Source: Sphingomonas sp. 7/4-4 (GTDB lineage Bacteria; Pseudomonadota; Alphaproteobacteria; Sphingomonadales; Sphingomonadaceae). Taken from it: a DNA stretch of 64,000 nucleotides. The stretch is taken from the NCBI RefSeq assembly GCF_027941955.1, contig NZ_CP115960.1, positions 744,001 through 808,000 on the forward strand, read 5' to 3'. The notes beneath the pieces are model-generated. The model saw only the letters and a list, made by a program, of their open reading frames with translations, searched no databases and had not been told where the DNA came from. Both the position numbers and the translations under genes were made by a program. Below are positions 33,686 to 42,506 of this stretch, one piece after another (within the stretch, counting starts at the first letter, position 1; the number at the start of each line of letters is the position of its first letter).

Positions 33686-34450
33686 ATGACGAGCCACAGC
33701 ATAGGGGATTGGTCGTTCGAGCCGGACGCCAACGAATTGCGTCGCGGCGATGAGCGCCGTCGCCTGGAACACCGCGCCGCGCGCACGCTCGAACTCCTTT
33801 GCAGCCGCGCGGGCGAGATGGTCACCCCGGACGACATATTGGCGCATGTCTGGAAAGGCCGCGCGATCAGCGCAAACAGCGTGCCGGTGGTCATCAGCGA
33901 TCTGCGTCAGGCGCTGGAAGACGACGCCCGGAGCCCACGCTATATCGAGACGGTCGCCAAGCGCGGCTATCGCCTCATGGTGGCGCCGCCTGCCGATACG
34001 CCGGCTGCGTCCCGCCCGAACCGGCTTCGTCCCGTGGTCATCGCACTCGCGATGCTGGCGCTCGTGATCGCGGCGGCGCTGGCCTGGGCTATATTCGGGC
34101 GTGCGGCAGACTTGCCGGCGCTCGTCGTCACGCCCGTCCAGAATGCCACCGGCAACCGCGCCTATCAGCCGCTCGTCAATGCCAGCAGCGCCATGCTCAT
34201 GGCGCAGGCCGATCAGCTCAGCGGTGTCCAGACCTTCCGCGGCAGCAGCCCCCGCAAGGACGCGGTCCGGCTGGAGTCGTGGCTTTTCATCTGGAATGGC
34301 CGCCTGACACTCATGATGTCCGCGCAGCGACCCGACGGCTCCATATTATGGACGGGAATAACGACGGGCGGCGAGCAGCGCATCCCGAACGACATCGCGC
34401 GTCAGATGCAGAGTCTCGGCGAACGGCTGCGGCGCAAAACCGCAAGATAG
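33686..34450 (+). CDS. Membrane-bound winged-helix regulator (CadC/ToxR-like)
   Basis: A 254-residue protein. Residues 5-100 are an OmpR-type winged-helix DNA-binding domain: WSFEPDANELRRGDERRRLE, LLCSRAGEMVTPDDILAHVW and YIETVAKRGYRLM. A membrane helix at about 115-135 (VVIALAMLALVIAAALAWAI) is followed by a periplasmic domain of some 115 residues that includes LVVTPVQNATGNRAYQPLV. The layout fits one-component regulators that sense a periplasmic cue. ATG 33686 is used; a TTG at 33674 is in frame. The divergent membrane protein may be its target. Confidence 0.8.
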   Translation: MTSHSIGDWSFEPDANELRRGDERRRLEHRAARTLELLCSRAGEMVTPDDILAHVWKGRAISANSVPVVISDLRQALEDDARSPRYIETVAKRGYRLMVAPPADTPAASRPNRLRPVVIALAMLALVIAAALAWAIFGRAADLPALVVTPVQNATGNRAYQPLVNASSAMLMAQADQLSGVQTFRGSSPRKDAVRLESWLFIWNGRLTLMMSAQRPDGSILWTGITTGGEQRIPNDIARQMQSLGERLRRKTAR

Positions 34451-34602
34451 GAGCCGCTGCGCCTGCTCCAGAGGACAACCGACGTGCGACGAGACGAACC
34501 GGCCTGTCTTTTTGCCGCCATAGAGTGATCCTATCGCGTCGTGCGCGGCAATTCCGAAAAAGGAAGGCCGCAGAGAGGGGATGACTCGGAAAAGGACTCG
34601 CC

Positions 34603-35001
34603 ATGCGCCTTGCGTTCGCCTCGCCCGCAGCTTCGACTCTCATCGACGGCGCGCGTTGCTGGCGCCGTACACGCGATCTCGGCGAGCCCGTCCAGCCAAC
34701 GCTCGCCGCCGCCTTCCCCAATTCTGTCGGCGGGTTTCTCGCCCCCGTCCTGGACGGTTTACTGACGCTGTTCGAAGCCGCATTCCGGCGCCGGTTTGAA
34801 GCGGGTGACCCGTGTGACGACGAACTCACCCGCGACGAGGAACAGCTGCTCGCACTGTTCGATCACGACGGCGTGGCCGCCCCGGCGGGTGTCCGTCCGG
34901 CTCTTGCCGGAGCGTTGCGCGCCGCATTGCGCTCGACCCGCCTCATGCTGCGGCTCCTGTTGCCTGGCGCCCCGCATGCGCGTGCTTTGCCCGGGCAATA
35001 A
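34603..35001 (+). CDS. Hypothetical protein, 132 aa
   Basis: Starts MRLAFASPAASTLIDGARCW after AAAAGGACTCGCC, a fair ribosome site. An acidic middle (DDELTRDEEQLLALFDHD) and an Arg/Leu-rich end follow. No signal peptide or known domain is seen. Codon usage fits the genome, so I take it as real. Confidence 0.55.
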   Translation: MRLAFASPAASTLIDGARCWRRTRDLGEPVQPTLAAAFPNSVGGFLAPVLDGLLTLFEAAFRRRFEAGDPCDDELTRDEEQLLALFDHDGVAAPAGVRPALAGALRAALRSTRLMLRLLLPGAPHARALPGQ

Positions 35002-35013
35002 GGCCGGTAGCAG

Positions 35014-35271
35014 CTATCGGGGAACATCGAAGGTATCGAGGATCTTGGCGCCGGCCATGAACACGGCCAGCGGGCAGAGCACGAACAGCATTTTGCCGCC
35101 GAGGCCGGGAAAGCGATCGAGATAATGCATGCCGCGCTCCACTGCGCCGGTGCCGAGCCCGTAGATCACGAGATAGGCCTCGAACTTGGTCTTGATCGTG
35201 AAGAGGCGGCGGACGCGATCGAACATGCCGAATATGAAGCAAGCGCCGGGCCAAGTCCGGAAATCCGCCAT
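35014..35271 (-). CDS. Small hypothetical membrane-associated protein, 85 aa
   Basis: The sequence TKFEAYLVIYGLGTGAVERG leads to one hydrophobic helix, GKMLFVLCPLAVFMAGAKIL, near the C-terminus. This resembles small inner-membrane proteins of unknown role in sphingomonads. It lies 20 bases downstream of astB and may be the last gene of that leftward operon. Confidence 0.65.
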   Translation of the reverse strand: MADFRTWPGACFIFGMFDRVRRLFTIKTKFEAYLVIYGLGTGAVERGMHYLDRFPGLGGKMLFVLCPLAVFMAGAKILDTFDVPR

Positions 35272-35291
35272 TCGCGCGTTAACGAAGATGG

Positions 35292-36545
35292 TTACCTGTC
35301 AATTAATTCGACAGTTCCGAGCGTTTCCAGCAGCGCGCGGCGGGCGGACTCGATGCGCGTTACCAGTGCCGGATCCCCGATCGCATCCGCATCGATCGCC
35401 TCGGGCCAATGCATCTCCACCACCGATGCGATCCGATCCAGCCGCGCCGCGTCGACAAGGAAGCGCGAGTCGATCGTGGCGGGGTCGGCGACGACGCGGA
35501 GCCGCAGGCAGGCGGGGCCGCCGCCATTGGCCATCGACTGGCGGACATCGACGACTTCGACCTGGCGGATCGGCCCGTTGCCCGCGACGTGCGTCTCGAG
35601 CCACGCCTGGACGCTCGGCGTCTCGCGGGCTTCCTCGGGGACGATCAACGCGGTTTCGCCTGTGGGAAGCGTCACGAGCTGGGCGTTGAACAGATAGGAG
35701 GCGATGGCGTCGCCGAGGCTGACCTGGTCGGCAGGCACCTCGACGATCTCGACTTCGGGCAACGCGGCGCGGAGATCGTCGTAGAAGCGATCCTGGTCAG
35801 CAAAGGCCTGTTCGTGCGCGAACAGCACACGGCCGTTGGCGACCGCGACGACATCGTTGTGGAACGCGCCGGCGGCGATCGCCTCGTCGGATTGCTGGAC
35901 GAATAGGGTTCGGGCGGAGTCGAGGCCATGACGTCGCGCGACGGCGCGGCTGGCCTCGGGATGCTGGCGGGCAGGGAAGGGGCCGCCGGGCTCGCCGTAG
36001 ACGAAGACCTCGACTCCCGGAGCGTCATGCGTGGCGGCGAGGCGCATATGATTGGCGGCACCTTCGTCGCCGAACGGGGCGGGAACGGGCGCGTGGACCG
36101 CGAAGGCGGGGTCGGCGAAGGCGAGGCGGAGCTGCGCCAGCGTACCGGGCCATTCGTGGCTGCGATGCGGCATCGTCACGAGATTGGCGGCGGTCAGGTG
36201 GCAGCGGCCGTCGGCAGTGTCCGGAGCCGGCGAGACCGTCGCGGCATTGGCCGCCCACATCGCCGAGGCGGACATGGCCTGCGCCTGCAGGTGGCTGTCG
36301 GCATCGGCATAATCAGAGGCAAGCGCCGCAAGCCAGTCATGGTCGGGCCGCGCGTGGGGCAGGAGGATGCCCTGGGTCAGCCCGAGCCGCAGGTTCGCCC
36401 GCATCTTGGCGATGCCCTGAAGCGCGGCCGCGCGGGGGTGCGCGGTCAGGCCGCGGTTGCGCGTCGCGGCGAGATTGCCCGGGCTGAGGCCGGCATAATT
36501 GTGGCTTGGGCCGATGATCCCGTCGAAGTTGATCTCAACCAGCAT
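35292..36545 (-). CDS. astB: N-succinylarginine dihydrolase
   Basis: Hydrolyses N2-succinylarginine to succinylornithine, ammonia and CO2 in the arginine succinyltransferase pathway; 417 residues, normal length. It opens MLVEINFDGIIGPSHNYAGL, has the catalytic His in AFHNDVVAVANG and the catalytic Cys in MANGGGPACLRLRVV. No frameshift. It starts 5 bases after the astA stop, so astA and astB are co-transcribed. Confidence 0.95.
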   Translation of the reverse strand: MLVEINFDGIIGPSHNYAGLSPGNLAATRNRGLTAHPRAAALQGIAKMRANLRLGLTQGILLPHARPDHDWLAALASDYADADSHLQAQAMSASAMWAANAATVSPAPDTADGRCHLTAANLVTMPHRSHEWPGTLAQLRLAFADPAFAVHAPVPAPFGDEGAANHMRLAATHDAPGVEVFVYGEPGGPFPARQHPEASRAVARRHGLDSARTLFVQQSDEAIAAGAFHNDVVAVANGRVLFAHEQAFADQDRFYDDLRAALPEVEIVEVPADQVSLGDAIASYLFNAQLVTLPTGETALIVPEEARETPSVQAWLETHVAGNGPIRQVEVVDVRQSMANGGGPACLRLRVVADPATIDSRFLVDAARLDRIASVVEMHWPEAIDADAIGDPALVTRIESARRALLETLGTVELIDR

Positions 36546-36550
36546 CGATC

Positions 36551-37561
36551 TCACCGCGCGACATGGAGCACTTCGTCGCCGGTAGAGACGCCGAGCACCG
36601 ACGCGGCGGCAGGATCGATCGCCACGCCCTCGTCCGATGACGTCACCTTGCCATAACACGCCTGGAAACTGGCCAGCCGGCCCGAGGCGAGCATTGCGGG
36701 TTCGCAGCCCGGTCCGATACCGGTCACGCGCGCTGCCTTCGCCTCGCGTACCGTGCGGACCAGGTCGGTGCGCGCGGTCATGGTCGGGCCGCCGTCGAAG
36801 ATGTCGATATAATTCTCGAAGGCGAAGCCCTCGCTTTCGAGCATTCGCATCGCCGCCCGGCCCGAGGGATGGGGCAGGCCGATCACCGAGCGCGCGCTCT
36901 CCTGGAGCATCGCGGTGTAAATGGGATGCTTGGGCATCAGATCGGCGATGAACTGGTTGCCATGCGTGGCGTTGAATTCGTCGGCCTGTTGGAAGTTCAT
37001 TCCGAAGAAGCGCCCCGCGACGCCGTCCCAGAACGGTGAGCCGCCTGCCTCGTCGATCACGCCGCGCAATTCGGCCAGCACGCGCTCGGCGAAGCGTGCG
37101 CGATGCCGGGCGATGAACAGATAGCGGCTGCGCGCGAGCAGCATGCCGAGCCCGCCGGCGCGCTCGCCGGGATGCAGGAACAGCCCGCCGACTTCGCTCG
37201 AACCCTCAAGATCATTGACCAAGCTAAGGATTTCAGCGCGAAAAGTCCGGTCGAGCTCCTGGCTGTGCTTGGTCACCGTGCCCATGCGATAGCTGTAGAA
37301 GGGCCAATGCTGGCCGACATGCGTGAAGATCTGGCAGGTGCCGCGAACCTCCCCGGTGTCGACATTTTCGAGCACCAGCACGAACAGATCGTCGAACAGC
37401 CCGTCCTCGTCGCGCGCGAAGGCGGCGTGGCTGCGCACCAGCTTGGCGCGGAGCGCGTCCTTTTCGGGCGGCAAATTGGTGAAGCCGCCGCCGGTCAATT
37501 TGGCCATCTCGTAGAGCGGCTGCAGGTCTTCGTCGCGCGCGGCGCGGATGCGGAAGGTCAT
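36551..37561 (-). CDS. astA: Arginine N-succinyltransferase
   Basis: Transfers a succinyl group from succinyl-CoA to arginine, the first step of the ammonia-producing catabolic route; 336 residues. The start MTFRIRAARDEDLQPLYEMA and the segments FYSYRMGTVTKHSQELD, LFLHPGERAGGLGMLLARSR and SPFWDGVAGRFFGMNFQQAD are diagnostic. Its ATG overlaps the stop of the M20 hydrolase gene by 4 bases, showing a tight operon of hydrolase, astA and astB. Confidence 0.95.
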   Translation of the reverse strand: MTFRIRAARDEDLQPLYEMAKLTGGGFTNLPPEKDALRAKLVRSHAAFARDEDGLFDDLFVLVLENVDTGEVRGTCQIFTHVGQHWPFYSYRMGTVTKHSQELDRTFRAEILSLVNDLEGSSEVGGLFLHPGERAGGLGMLLARSRYLFIARHRARFAERVLAELRGVIDEAGGSPFWDGVAGRFFGMNFQQADEFNATHGNQFIADLMPKHPIYTAMLQESARSVIGLPHPSGRAAMRMLESEGFAFENYIDIFDGGPTMTARTDLVRTVREAKAARVTGIGPGCEPAMLASGRLASFQACYGKVTSSDEGVAIDPAAASVLGVSTGDEVLHVAR

Positions 37562-38766
37562 GCGAACGCTCCGTTGGCGATGCGCAGGATGGTGACCGCC
37601 GACAATGCGGCGCGCTCGGGCAGGCTTTCGGGGATCAGAAATTCCTCCGCTGAATGAATGGCGCCCCCACGCGCGCCCATCGTGTCGACCACGGGGACGC
37701 CGCAGGCGGCGATGTTGTTGCCGTCGCAGACACCGCCGGTGTCCTTCCACGCGACGGGAATGCCGAGATCGGAACCCGCGTCGCGCACCAGGCCGAACAG
37801 CCGTTCGGCGCCCGAATCGATCGGCTTGGGCGGGCGATTGAAGCTGCCATGGACTTCGATGCGGACGTCGTGCGACGCCATGACGTCACTCGCCGCCTTC
37901 TCCAGCGCGGCCTTGGCGATCGCGATGCTCCATTCGTCGCGCGGGCGGAAATTGACGCGCAGGATCGCGAGATCGGGGACGACGTTGTTGGGCCCGCCGC
38001 CGTCGATCCGCGCCGGATTGACCGCGAGCCCGGCGGTCTTGGCCTCGGCCAGCCGTACCGCGAGCGCCGCCGCGGCGACCAGCGCGTTGCGGCCCTCTTC
38101 GGGATTGCGCCCGGCATGCGCGCTGCGGCCATGGACGACGAGCGAGAAATTGCCGGTGCCACCGCGGGCGCCGGCGAGCGTGCCGTCGGGAAGCGCGGGC
38201 TCGTACGTCAGCGCCGCGATCTTGCCGCGCGCCGCACCTTCGATCAACGCCCGCGAGGAGAAGGAGCCGGTCTCCTCGTCCGAATTGATCAGCACTTCAT
38301 AGCCGAGCTGCGCAGCCACCGGGCTCGCCTCCACCGCCTCCAGCGCCGCCAACATCAGCGCCAGGCCGCCCTTCATGTCCGCGGCGCCCGGGGCATTGAA
38401 GCGGCCGTCGTCGAGCCAGCGACCGGCCTGGAAGGGGTGGTCGGCGCCGAACACCGTGTCCATGTGTCCGGTCAGCAGCATCTGGACCGGCGCATCGGGG
38501 CGCACCGCCAGATGGAGGTGCCGGCCATGCCCGATCGACTCGACCCGGCCGTCCGACGTCACGCTCTCCGCCGGTGCGGGATCGACCAAGGCGAGATGGC
38601 CGGGGAGCGCCGAGAAACTGTCGGCGAGCATCTCGGCGATCGTCGCCAGCCCGGCCAGGTTGCGCGTGCCGCTGTTGATCGCCGTCCAGGCTTCGGTCCG
38701 CGCGAGCATCGGCGCCTGCGCCACATGCTCGACCGCCGCCTGCTCGATGCTGGAAAGCCCGCTCAT
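37558..38766 (-). CDS. M20 family metallo-hydrolase in the ast operon
   Basis: A 402-residue zinc hydrolase of the M20 family (ArgE/DapE/CPG2 type). Metal-binding and catalytic parts are visible: LLTGHMDTVFGADHPF, APGAADMKGGLALMLAALEA and INSDEETGSFSSRALIE. The dimerisation domain lies around residues 195-310 (HGRSAHAGRNPEEGRNALVA). The position at the head of astA-astB suggests it removes an acyl group in arginine breakdown, for instance in place of the separate desuccinylase AstE, but this is inference from the operon. Confidence 0.85.
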   Translation of the reverse strand: MSGLSSIEQAAVEHVAQAPMLARTEAWTAINSGTRNLAGLATIAEMLADSFSALPGHLALVDPAPAESVTSDGRVESIGHGRHLHLAVRPDAPVQMLLTGHMDTVFGADHPFQAGRWLDDGRFNAPGAADMKGGLALMLAALEAVEASPVAAQLGYEVLINSDEETGSFSSRALIEGAARGKIAALTYEPALPDGTLAGARGGTGNFSLVVHGRSAHAGRNPEEGRNALVAAAALAVRLAEAKTAGLAVNPARIDGGGPNNVVPDLAILRVNFRPRDEWSIAIAKAALEKAASDVMASHDVRIEVHGSFNRPPKPIDSGAERLFGLVRDAGSDLGIPVAWKDTGGVCDGNNIAACGVPVVDTMGARGGAIHSAEEFLIPESLPERAALSAVTILRIANGAFA

Positions 38767-38796
38767 CCCCGGCTCGTAGCGCGAAATATTATTGCC

Positions 38797-38820
38797 GTCA
38801 TCCCGGCGAACGCTCGGACC
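38797..38820. repeat. REP-like palindrome, family A, degenerate single copy
   Basis: GTCATCCCGGCGAACGCTCG, one imperfect half of the element described at 12360, between the M20 gene and the DUF481 gene. Confidence 0.45.
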
Positions 38821-38850
38821 TCATGCAGGGCGGGCATGGCATGACCCGCC

Positions 38851-38881
38851 AAATCCTCCCCCGCGGCGCGAGGGAGGATTT
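38851..38881 (-). terminator. Hairpin terminator after the DUF481 gene
   Basis: AAATCCTCCC (38851-38860) pairs with GGGAGGATTT (38872-38881) across an 11-base GC-rich loop. It lies 10 bases past the leftward stop of the DUF481 gene; the stem ends in TTT but no long U tract follows. Confidence 0.6.
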
Positions 38882-38890
38882 ACCATGCCC

Positions 38891-39784
38891 TCAGAAATCT
38901 ACGACGAGCGCCGCGCGGCTAGTGGTGTCGGTGGTTTGGCGCCCGATCGGCGGCGTGCTTTCATATTGCAGCGTGTACGAGAATTGCGCCGAGAAGGGCC
39001 CGAACAGCTTCGCCAGCAGCGCCGAGCGGCTCGATACCGTGCTGTTGGCGTCCTGCAGATAGGCCGAGGCATTCTGCGTCACCGAGATGCTGGGTGACAG
39101 CTTCAGGCCGAAATCCATGCTGCCGCGCGCCGCGAGGTTGCTTTCGGTCTTGTCGTCGATGAAGCGGGTGAGGCGGTATGCCGGCCCGAGTTCGAGGTCG
39201 AGCTTGACCGCCGGCGACTTGATCGCGCTGTAGCCTGCGCCGGATGATACCGAGATGCGATCGTAGAAGCCGGAGAAGCGATCGCTCTCATATTGCGCGG
39301 CGCCATACATGTAGGCGCGGTCGTCGAACTTCCAGTTGGGCTCATAGGCCGCCAGATAGCGCTCGCGCGTGACGAGGCCGAGGCTCTCCTGGTAATCGGC
39401 CTGGAGGCGGAGCTTGTGACGCCATTCGAGCGCCTCGCGCTTGACTTCGATCGCGGCGGTGAGCCCGATATTCTCGGTGTTGCCGGTGCTCATATAGCCG
39501 CCCAGCTCGGCGCGGCCCTTCACCAGGTCGAAGAAATCCGCCTCGCGGATCTTGCGGTTGGCCTGAGCGAGGCGGTCGTTGCGCCAGTCGGTCGCGGTTT
39601 TGACCACGAGGTCCGCGCTCGCCGGATCGGCGTTCCTGGCATATTTGACGATCACCGCGACGTCGCCCTCGCTGCCCGATTGCATTGCGGCATCGAGCAT
39701 CGATTTGATCGTCGGGGGAATGACGGGATCTTCGGCTGCGGTGTTGGCCAGCAGCAGCGGCAGGACAAGGAGCAGGGCGCGCAT
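38891..39784 (-). CDS. DUF481 domain outer-membrane-type beta-barrel protein
   Basis: A 297-residue exported protein. The signal peptide is MRALLLVLPLLLANTAAEDP. After a helical region (IKSMLDAAMQSGSEGDVAV), residues 95-297 alternate in the beta-barrel pattern of DUF481: RAELGGYMSTGNTENIG, RHKLRLQADYQESLGLVTRE and SAQFSYTLQYESTPPIGRQ, ending in Val-Asp-Phe, a typical C-terminal aromatic residue of outer-membrane proteins. Function unknown. A terminator follows at 38851. Confidence 0.8.
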   Translation of the reverse strand: MRALLLVLPLLLANTAAEDPVIPPTIKSMLDAAMQSGSEGDVAVIVKYARNADPASADLVVKTATDWRNDRLAQANRKIREADFFDLVKGRAELGGYMSTGNTENIGLTAAIEVKREALEWRHKLRLQADYQESLGLVTRERYLAAYEPNWKFDDRAYMYGAAQYESDRFSGFYDRISVSSGAGYSAIKSPAVKLDLELGPAYRLTRFIDDKTESNLAARGSMDFGLKLSPSISVTQNASAYLQDANSTVSSRSALLAKLFGPFSAQFSYTLQYESTPPIGRQTTDTTSRAALVVDF

Positions 39785-39802
39785 GCCGCTCCCCTAGTCA
39801 GA

Positions 39803-40339
39803 TTAATAGGGCATCAAAAGGGCAGCGCGCGACGGAATGATCGTTACGCCGGACGAGATCGTTTCGAGCTGTTCCGTGAAAATGTCGAGGAGCTGGCGAT
39901 AAAGCTCTCGTTTGAAAGGGACGATGATGTCGGGCAGCTCGGCGGGCTCGGCCCAGCGCCAGGCGCGGAACTCGGGTTCGGCAGTGGCGATGTTGACGTG
40001 GCGATCCTCGCCGGTGAAGCGGAACAGGAACCAGCGCTGGCGCTGGCCGCGCCATTTGCCCTTCCAGACCTTGGCGATCAGATCCTCGGGCAGGTCGTAG
40101 GTGAGTTCCTCCGGTGCGGCCGCGACCAGTTCGGCATGCTCGCGCGCGACGCCGGTCTCTTCCCACAGCTCGCGCCACGCGGCTTCGAGCGGATCCTCGC
40201 CCGGATCGATCCCGCCCTGCGGCATCTGCCACGCCTCGAGCACCGAATCGAGCCGCTGCCCGACAAACACGCGACCGTCGCGATTGACCAGCATCACGCC
40301 GGCGCAGGGACGATAGGGAAGGGATGCGATATCGGTCAT
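39803..40339 (-). CDS. rppH: RNA pyrophosphohydrolase (Nudix)
   Basis: Removes pyrophosphate from the 5' end of transcripts and so starts mRNA decay; 178 residues. The Nudix box is GGIDPGEDPLEAAWRELWEE, preceded by YRPCAGVMLVNRDGRVFVGQ and WQMPQ. The C-terminal 15 residues (SGVTIIPSRAALLMPY) go slightly beyond the usual length. It lies 18 bases upstream of the DUF481 gene on the same strand and is divergent from korA. Confidence 0.9.
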   Translation of the reverse strand: MTDIASLPYRPCAGVMLVNRDGRVFVGQRLDSVLEAWQMPQGGIDPGEDPLEAAWRELWEETGVAREHAELVAAAPEELTYDLPEDLIAKVWKGKWRGQRQRWFLFRFTGEDRHVNIATAEPEFRAWRWAEPAELPDIIVPFKRELYRQLLDIFTEQLETISSGVTIIPSRAALLMPY

Positions 40340-40354
40340 GGCGACCCCATACAC

Positions 40355-40385
40355 ATTCCCCTCCGTGCAAGGGAGAGGGTTGCGG
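40355..40385. repeat. Family B-like hairpin, partial copy
   Basis: TTCCCCTCCGTGCAAGGGAG followed by AGGGTTGCGGTGGGTG resembles the left arm of the copy at 25831. No right arm is seen. The remaining 150 bases up to korA hold its promoter region, in which I cannot name a clear -35/-10. Confidence 0.5.
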
Positions 40386-40537
40386 TGGGTGTCGCGGCAA
40401 GGGTCTCGATTCCCGCCTCGGGACGGCAGCGCAAAGCCCCCATTGCAGCCCTCGTGGCATTTTCTACCTTGGGCGTATCGCAAGGGAGGCGTAGAGCACT
40501 CGCAACGATAGACAAACCGCAGGAATAAAGACCGGCC

Positions 40538-42478
40538 ATGGCCACCGCTGCCCACCAGCTGACGCCCGAGGCGTCGGCCAATTCCGCACCCGAAGCGATC
40601 GTCGTCCGCTTTGCCGGCGATTCCGGCGACGGCATGCAGCTGACCGGGGGCCAGTTCACGCTGGCCACCGCGCTGGCGGGCAACGATCTCGCCACGTTCC
40701 CGGACTTTCCGGCGGAGATCCGCGCGCCGCAGGGCACGTTGTTCGGCGTCTCGGCCTTCCAGATCAATTTCGGCTCGACCGAGATCGATACCGCCGGCGA
40801 CCAGCCCGACGTGCTGATCGCGATGAATCCGGCGGCGCTCAAGACCAATGTCGATGCGCTCAAGCCTGGTGGGCTGATCATCGCCGACCAGGGCGAATTC
40901 GGCCAGCGCAACCTCGACAAGGCCAAATATGCCGCCAATCCGCTCGAGGATGACAGCCTCGGCAAATGGCAATTGCTCAAGCTCGACATCTCGCAGCTGA
41001 CTCTCGATGCCGTGAAGCCGTTCGGGCTCGGCAACAAGGAGGCGCTGCGCTGCAAGAACATGTGGACATTGGGGCTGGCGCTATGGATGTTCGACCGTGA
41101 TCGCCAGCCGATCATCGACTGGCTCAAGGCCAAGTTCGCCAAGGCGCCCGAGCTGGCCGAGGCCAATATCGCCGCATTGAACGCGGGCCATGCCTATGGC
41201 GAGACCGCCGAGCTGGGCGCCATGGGCATTTCACAGCGCCACGTCTCGGCGGCGCCGTCCGAGCCGGGCCTGTACCGCACGATCACCGGGGCCGAAGCGA
41301 TTTCCCTCGGCCTCGTCGCGGGCGCACAGCTGGCGGATTTGCCGATGTTCTTCGGCGGCTATCCGATCACGCCCGCCTCGGCGATCCTCCACCATCTCGC
41401 GCGCTTCAAGGAATATGGCGTCACCACCTTCCAGGCCGAGGACGAAATCGCCGCGATCGCCTCGGCACTGGGCGCCAGCTATGCCGGCTCGCTCGGCGTG
41501 ACGTCATCCTCGGGGCCGGGTATCGCCTTGAAGGGCGAGGCGATGGGCCTCGCGATCATGACCGAGCTGCCGCTGGTGATCGTCAATTCACAGCGCGGCG
41601 GGCCCTCCACGGGGCTTCCCACCAAGACCGAGCAGTCGGATCTCTACCAGGCGGTCTACGGCCGCAACGGCGACTCGCCGATGCCGGTGCTCGCCGCGCG
41701 CTCGGCCGCCGATTGCTTCGACGTCGCGATCGAGGCAGTGCGCATCGCCACGCAGTACATGACCCCAGTGATGCTGCTCACCGACGGCTATATCGCCAAT
41801 GCCGCCGAGCCGTGGAAAGTGCCCGACATGAGCGGCTACGCGCCGTTCCCGGTGACCTTCCACACCGAGCTTCCGGCCGAGGGCGAGAAGTTCCTGCCTT
41901 ATGCGCGCGACGAGAAGCTCAAGCGTCCCTGGGTCAAGCCGGGCACGCCGGGGCTGCTCCACCGCATCGGCGGGATCGAGAAGGCGCTGGGCACCGGCAA
42001 TATCGATTATTCGCCGGGCAACCACCAGGCGATGACCGACATACGCCGCGACAAGGTGCTCGGCATCGACATCCCCGATCAGGCGGTCGAACAGGGGCAG
42101 GCGGGCGGCAAGCTCGTCGTGGTCGGCTGGGGCTCGACCTATGGCCCGATCGCCACTGCGGTCCGCCGCGCTCGTGCCAAGGGGCTCGACGTCAGCCATG
42201 TCCATCTCCGCCACATCTGGCCCATGCCGAAAAATCTTGGCGATCTGCTGAAGAGTTACGAGCACATCCTCGTACCGGAAATGAACACCGGCCAGCTCAA
42301 GACCGTGCTGCGCGACCAGTATCTCGTCAACGCCGTGCCGCTCAACAAGGTGTCGGGCCAGCCCTTCACCATCGCCGAGGTCGAGGCCGCGATCGCGCGC
42401 CACCTCCACAGCGACCGCGCCGAGGAGCTGGGGCCAGACGATACGCAATTGCCGAGCCCGGAAGCGGTGAATCCGTGA
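40538..42478 (+). CDS. korA: 2-oxoacid:acceptor (2-oxoglutarate:ferredoxin) oxidoreductase, alpha/gamma subunit
   Basis: Large subunit of a thiamine-diphosphate enzyme that oxidatively decarboxylates a 2-oxoacid, most likely 2-oxoglutarate, passing electrons to ferredoxin; 646 residues. The gamma domain is at the N-terminus (IVVRFAGDSGDGMQLTGGQF), followed by the alpha domain (FFGGYPITPASAILHHLARF and SSSGPGIALKGEAMGLAIM). The C-terminal part GSTYGPIATAVRRARAKG and HLRHIWPMPKN is typical. GCAGGAATAAAG precedes ATG 40538. No frameshift. It is the first gene of the korA, zinc-ribbon, korB operon. Confidence 0.92.
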   Translation: MATAAHQLTPEASANSAPEAIVVRFAGDSGDGMQLTGGQFTLATALAGNDLATFPDFPAEIRAPQGTLFGVSAFQINFGSTEIDTAGDQPDVLIAMNPAALKTNVDALKPGGLIIADQGEFGQRNLDKAKYAANPLEDDSLGKWQLLKLDISQLTLDAVKPFGLGNKEALRCKNMWTLGLALWMFDRDRQPIIDWLKAKFAKAPELAEANIAALNAGHAYGETAELGAMGISQRHVSAAPSEPGLYRTITGAEAISLGLVAGAQLADLPMFFGGYPITPASAILHHLARFKEYGVTTFQAEDEIAAIASALGASYAGSLGVTSSSGPGIALKGEAMGLAIMTELPLVIVNSQRGGPSTGLPTKTEQSDLYQAVYGRNGDSPMPVLAARSAADCFDVAIEAVRIATQYMTPVMLLTDGYIANAAEPWKVPDMSGYAPFPVTFHTELPAEGEKFLPYARDEKLKRPWVKPGTPGLLHRIGGIEKALGTGNIDYSPGNHQAMTDIRRDKVLGIDIPDQAVEQGQAGGKLVVVGWGSTYGPIATAVRRARAKGLDVSHVHLRHIWPMPKNLGDLLKSYEHILVPEMNTGQLKTVLRDQYLVNAVPLNKVSGQPFTIAEVEAAIARHLHSDRAEELGPDDTQLPSPEAVNP

Positions 42479-42506
42479 CCCGCGCGGCTGCCCAAGGAGG
42501 GATGCC

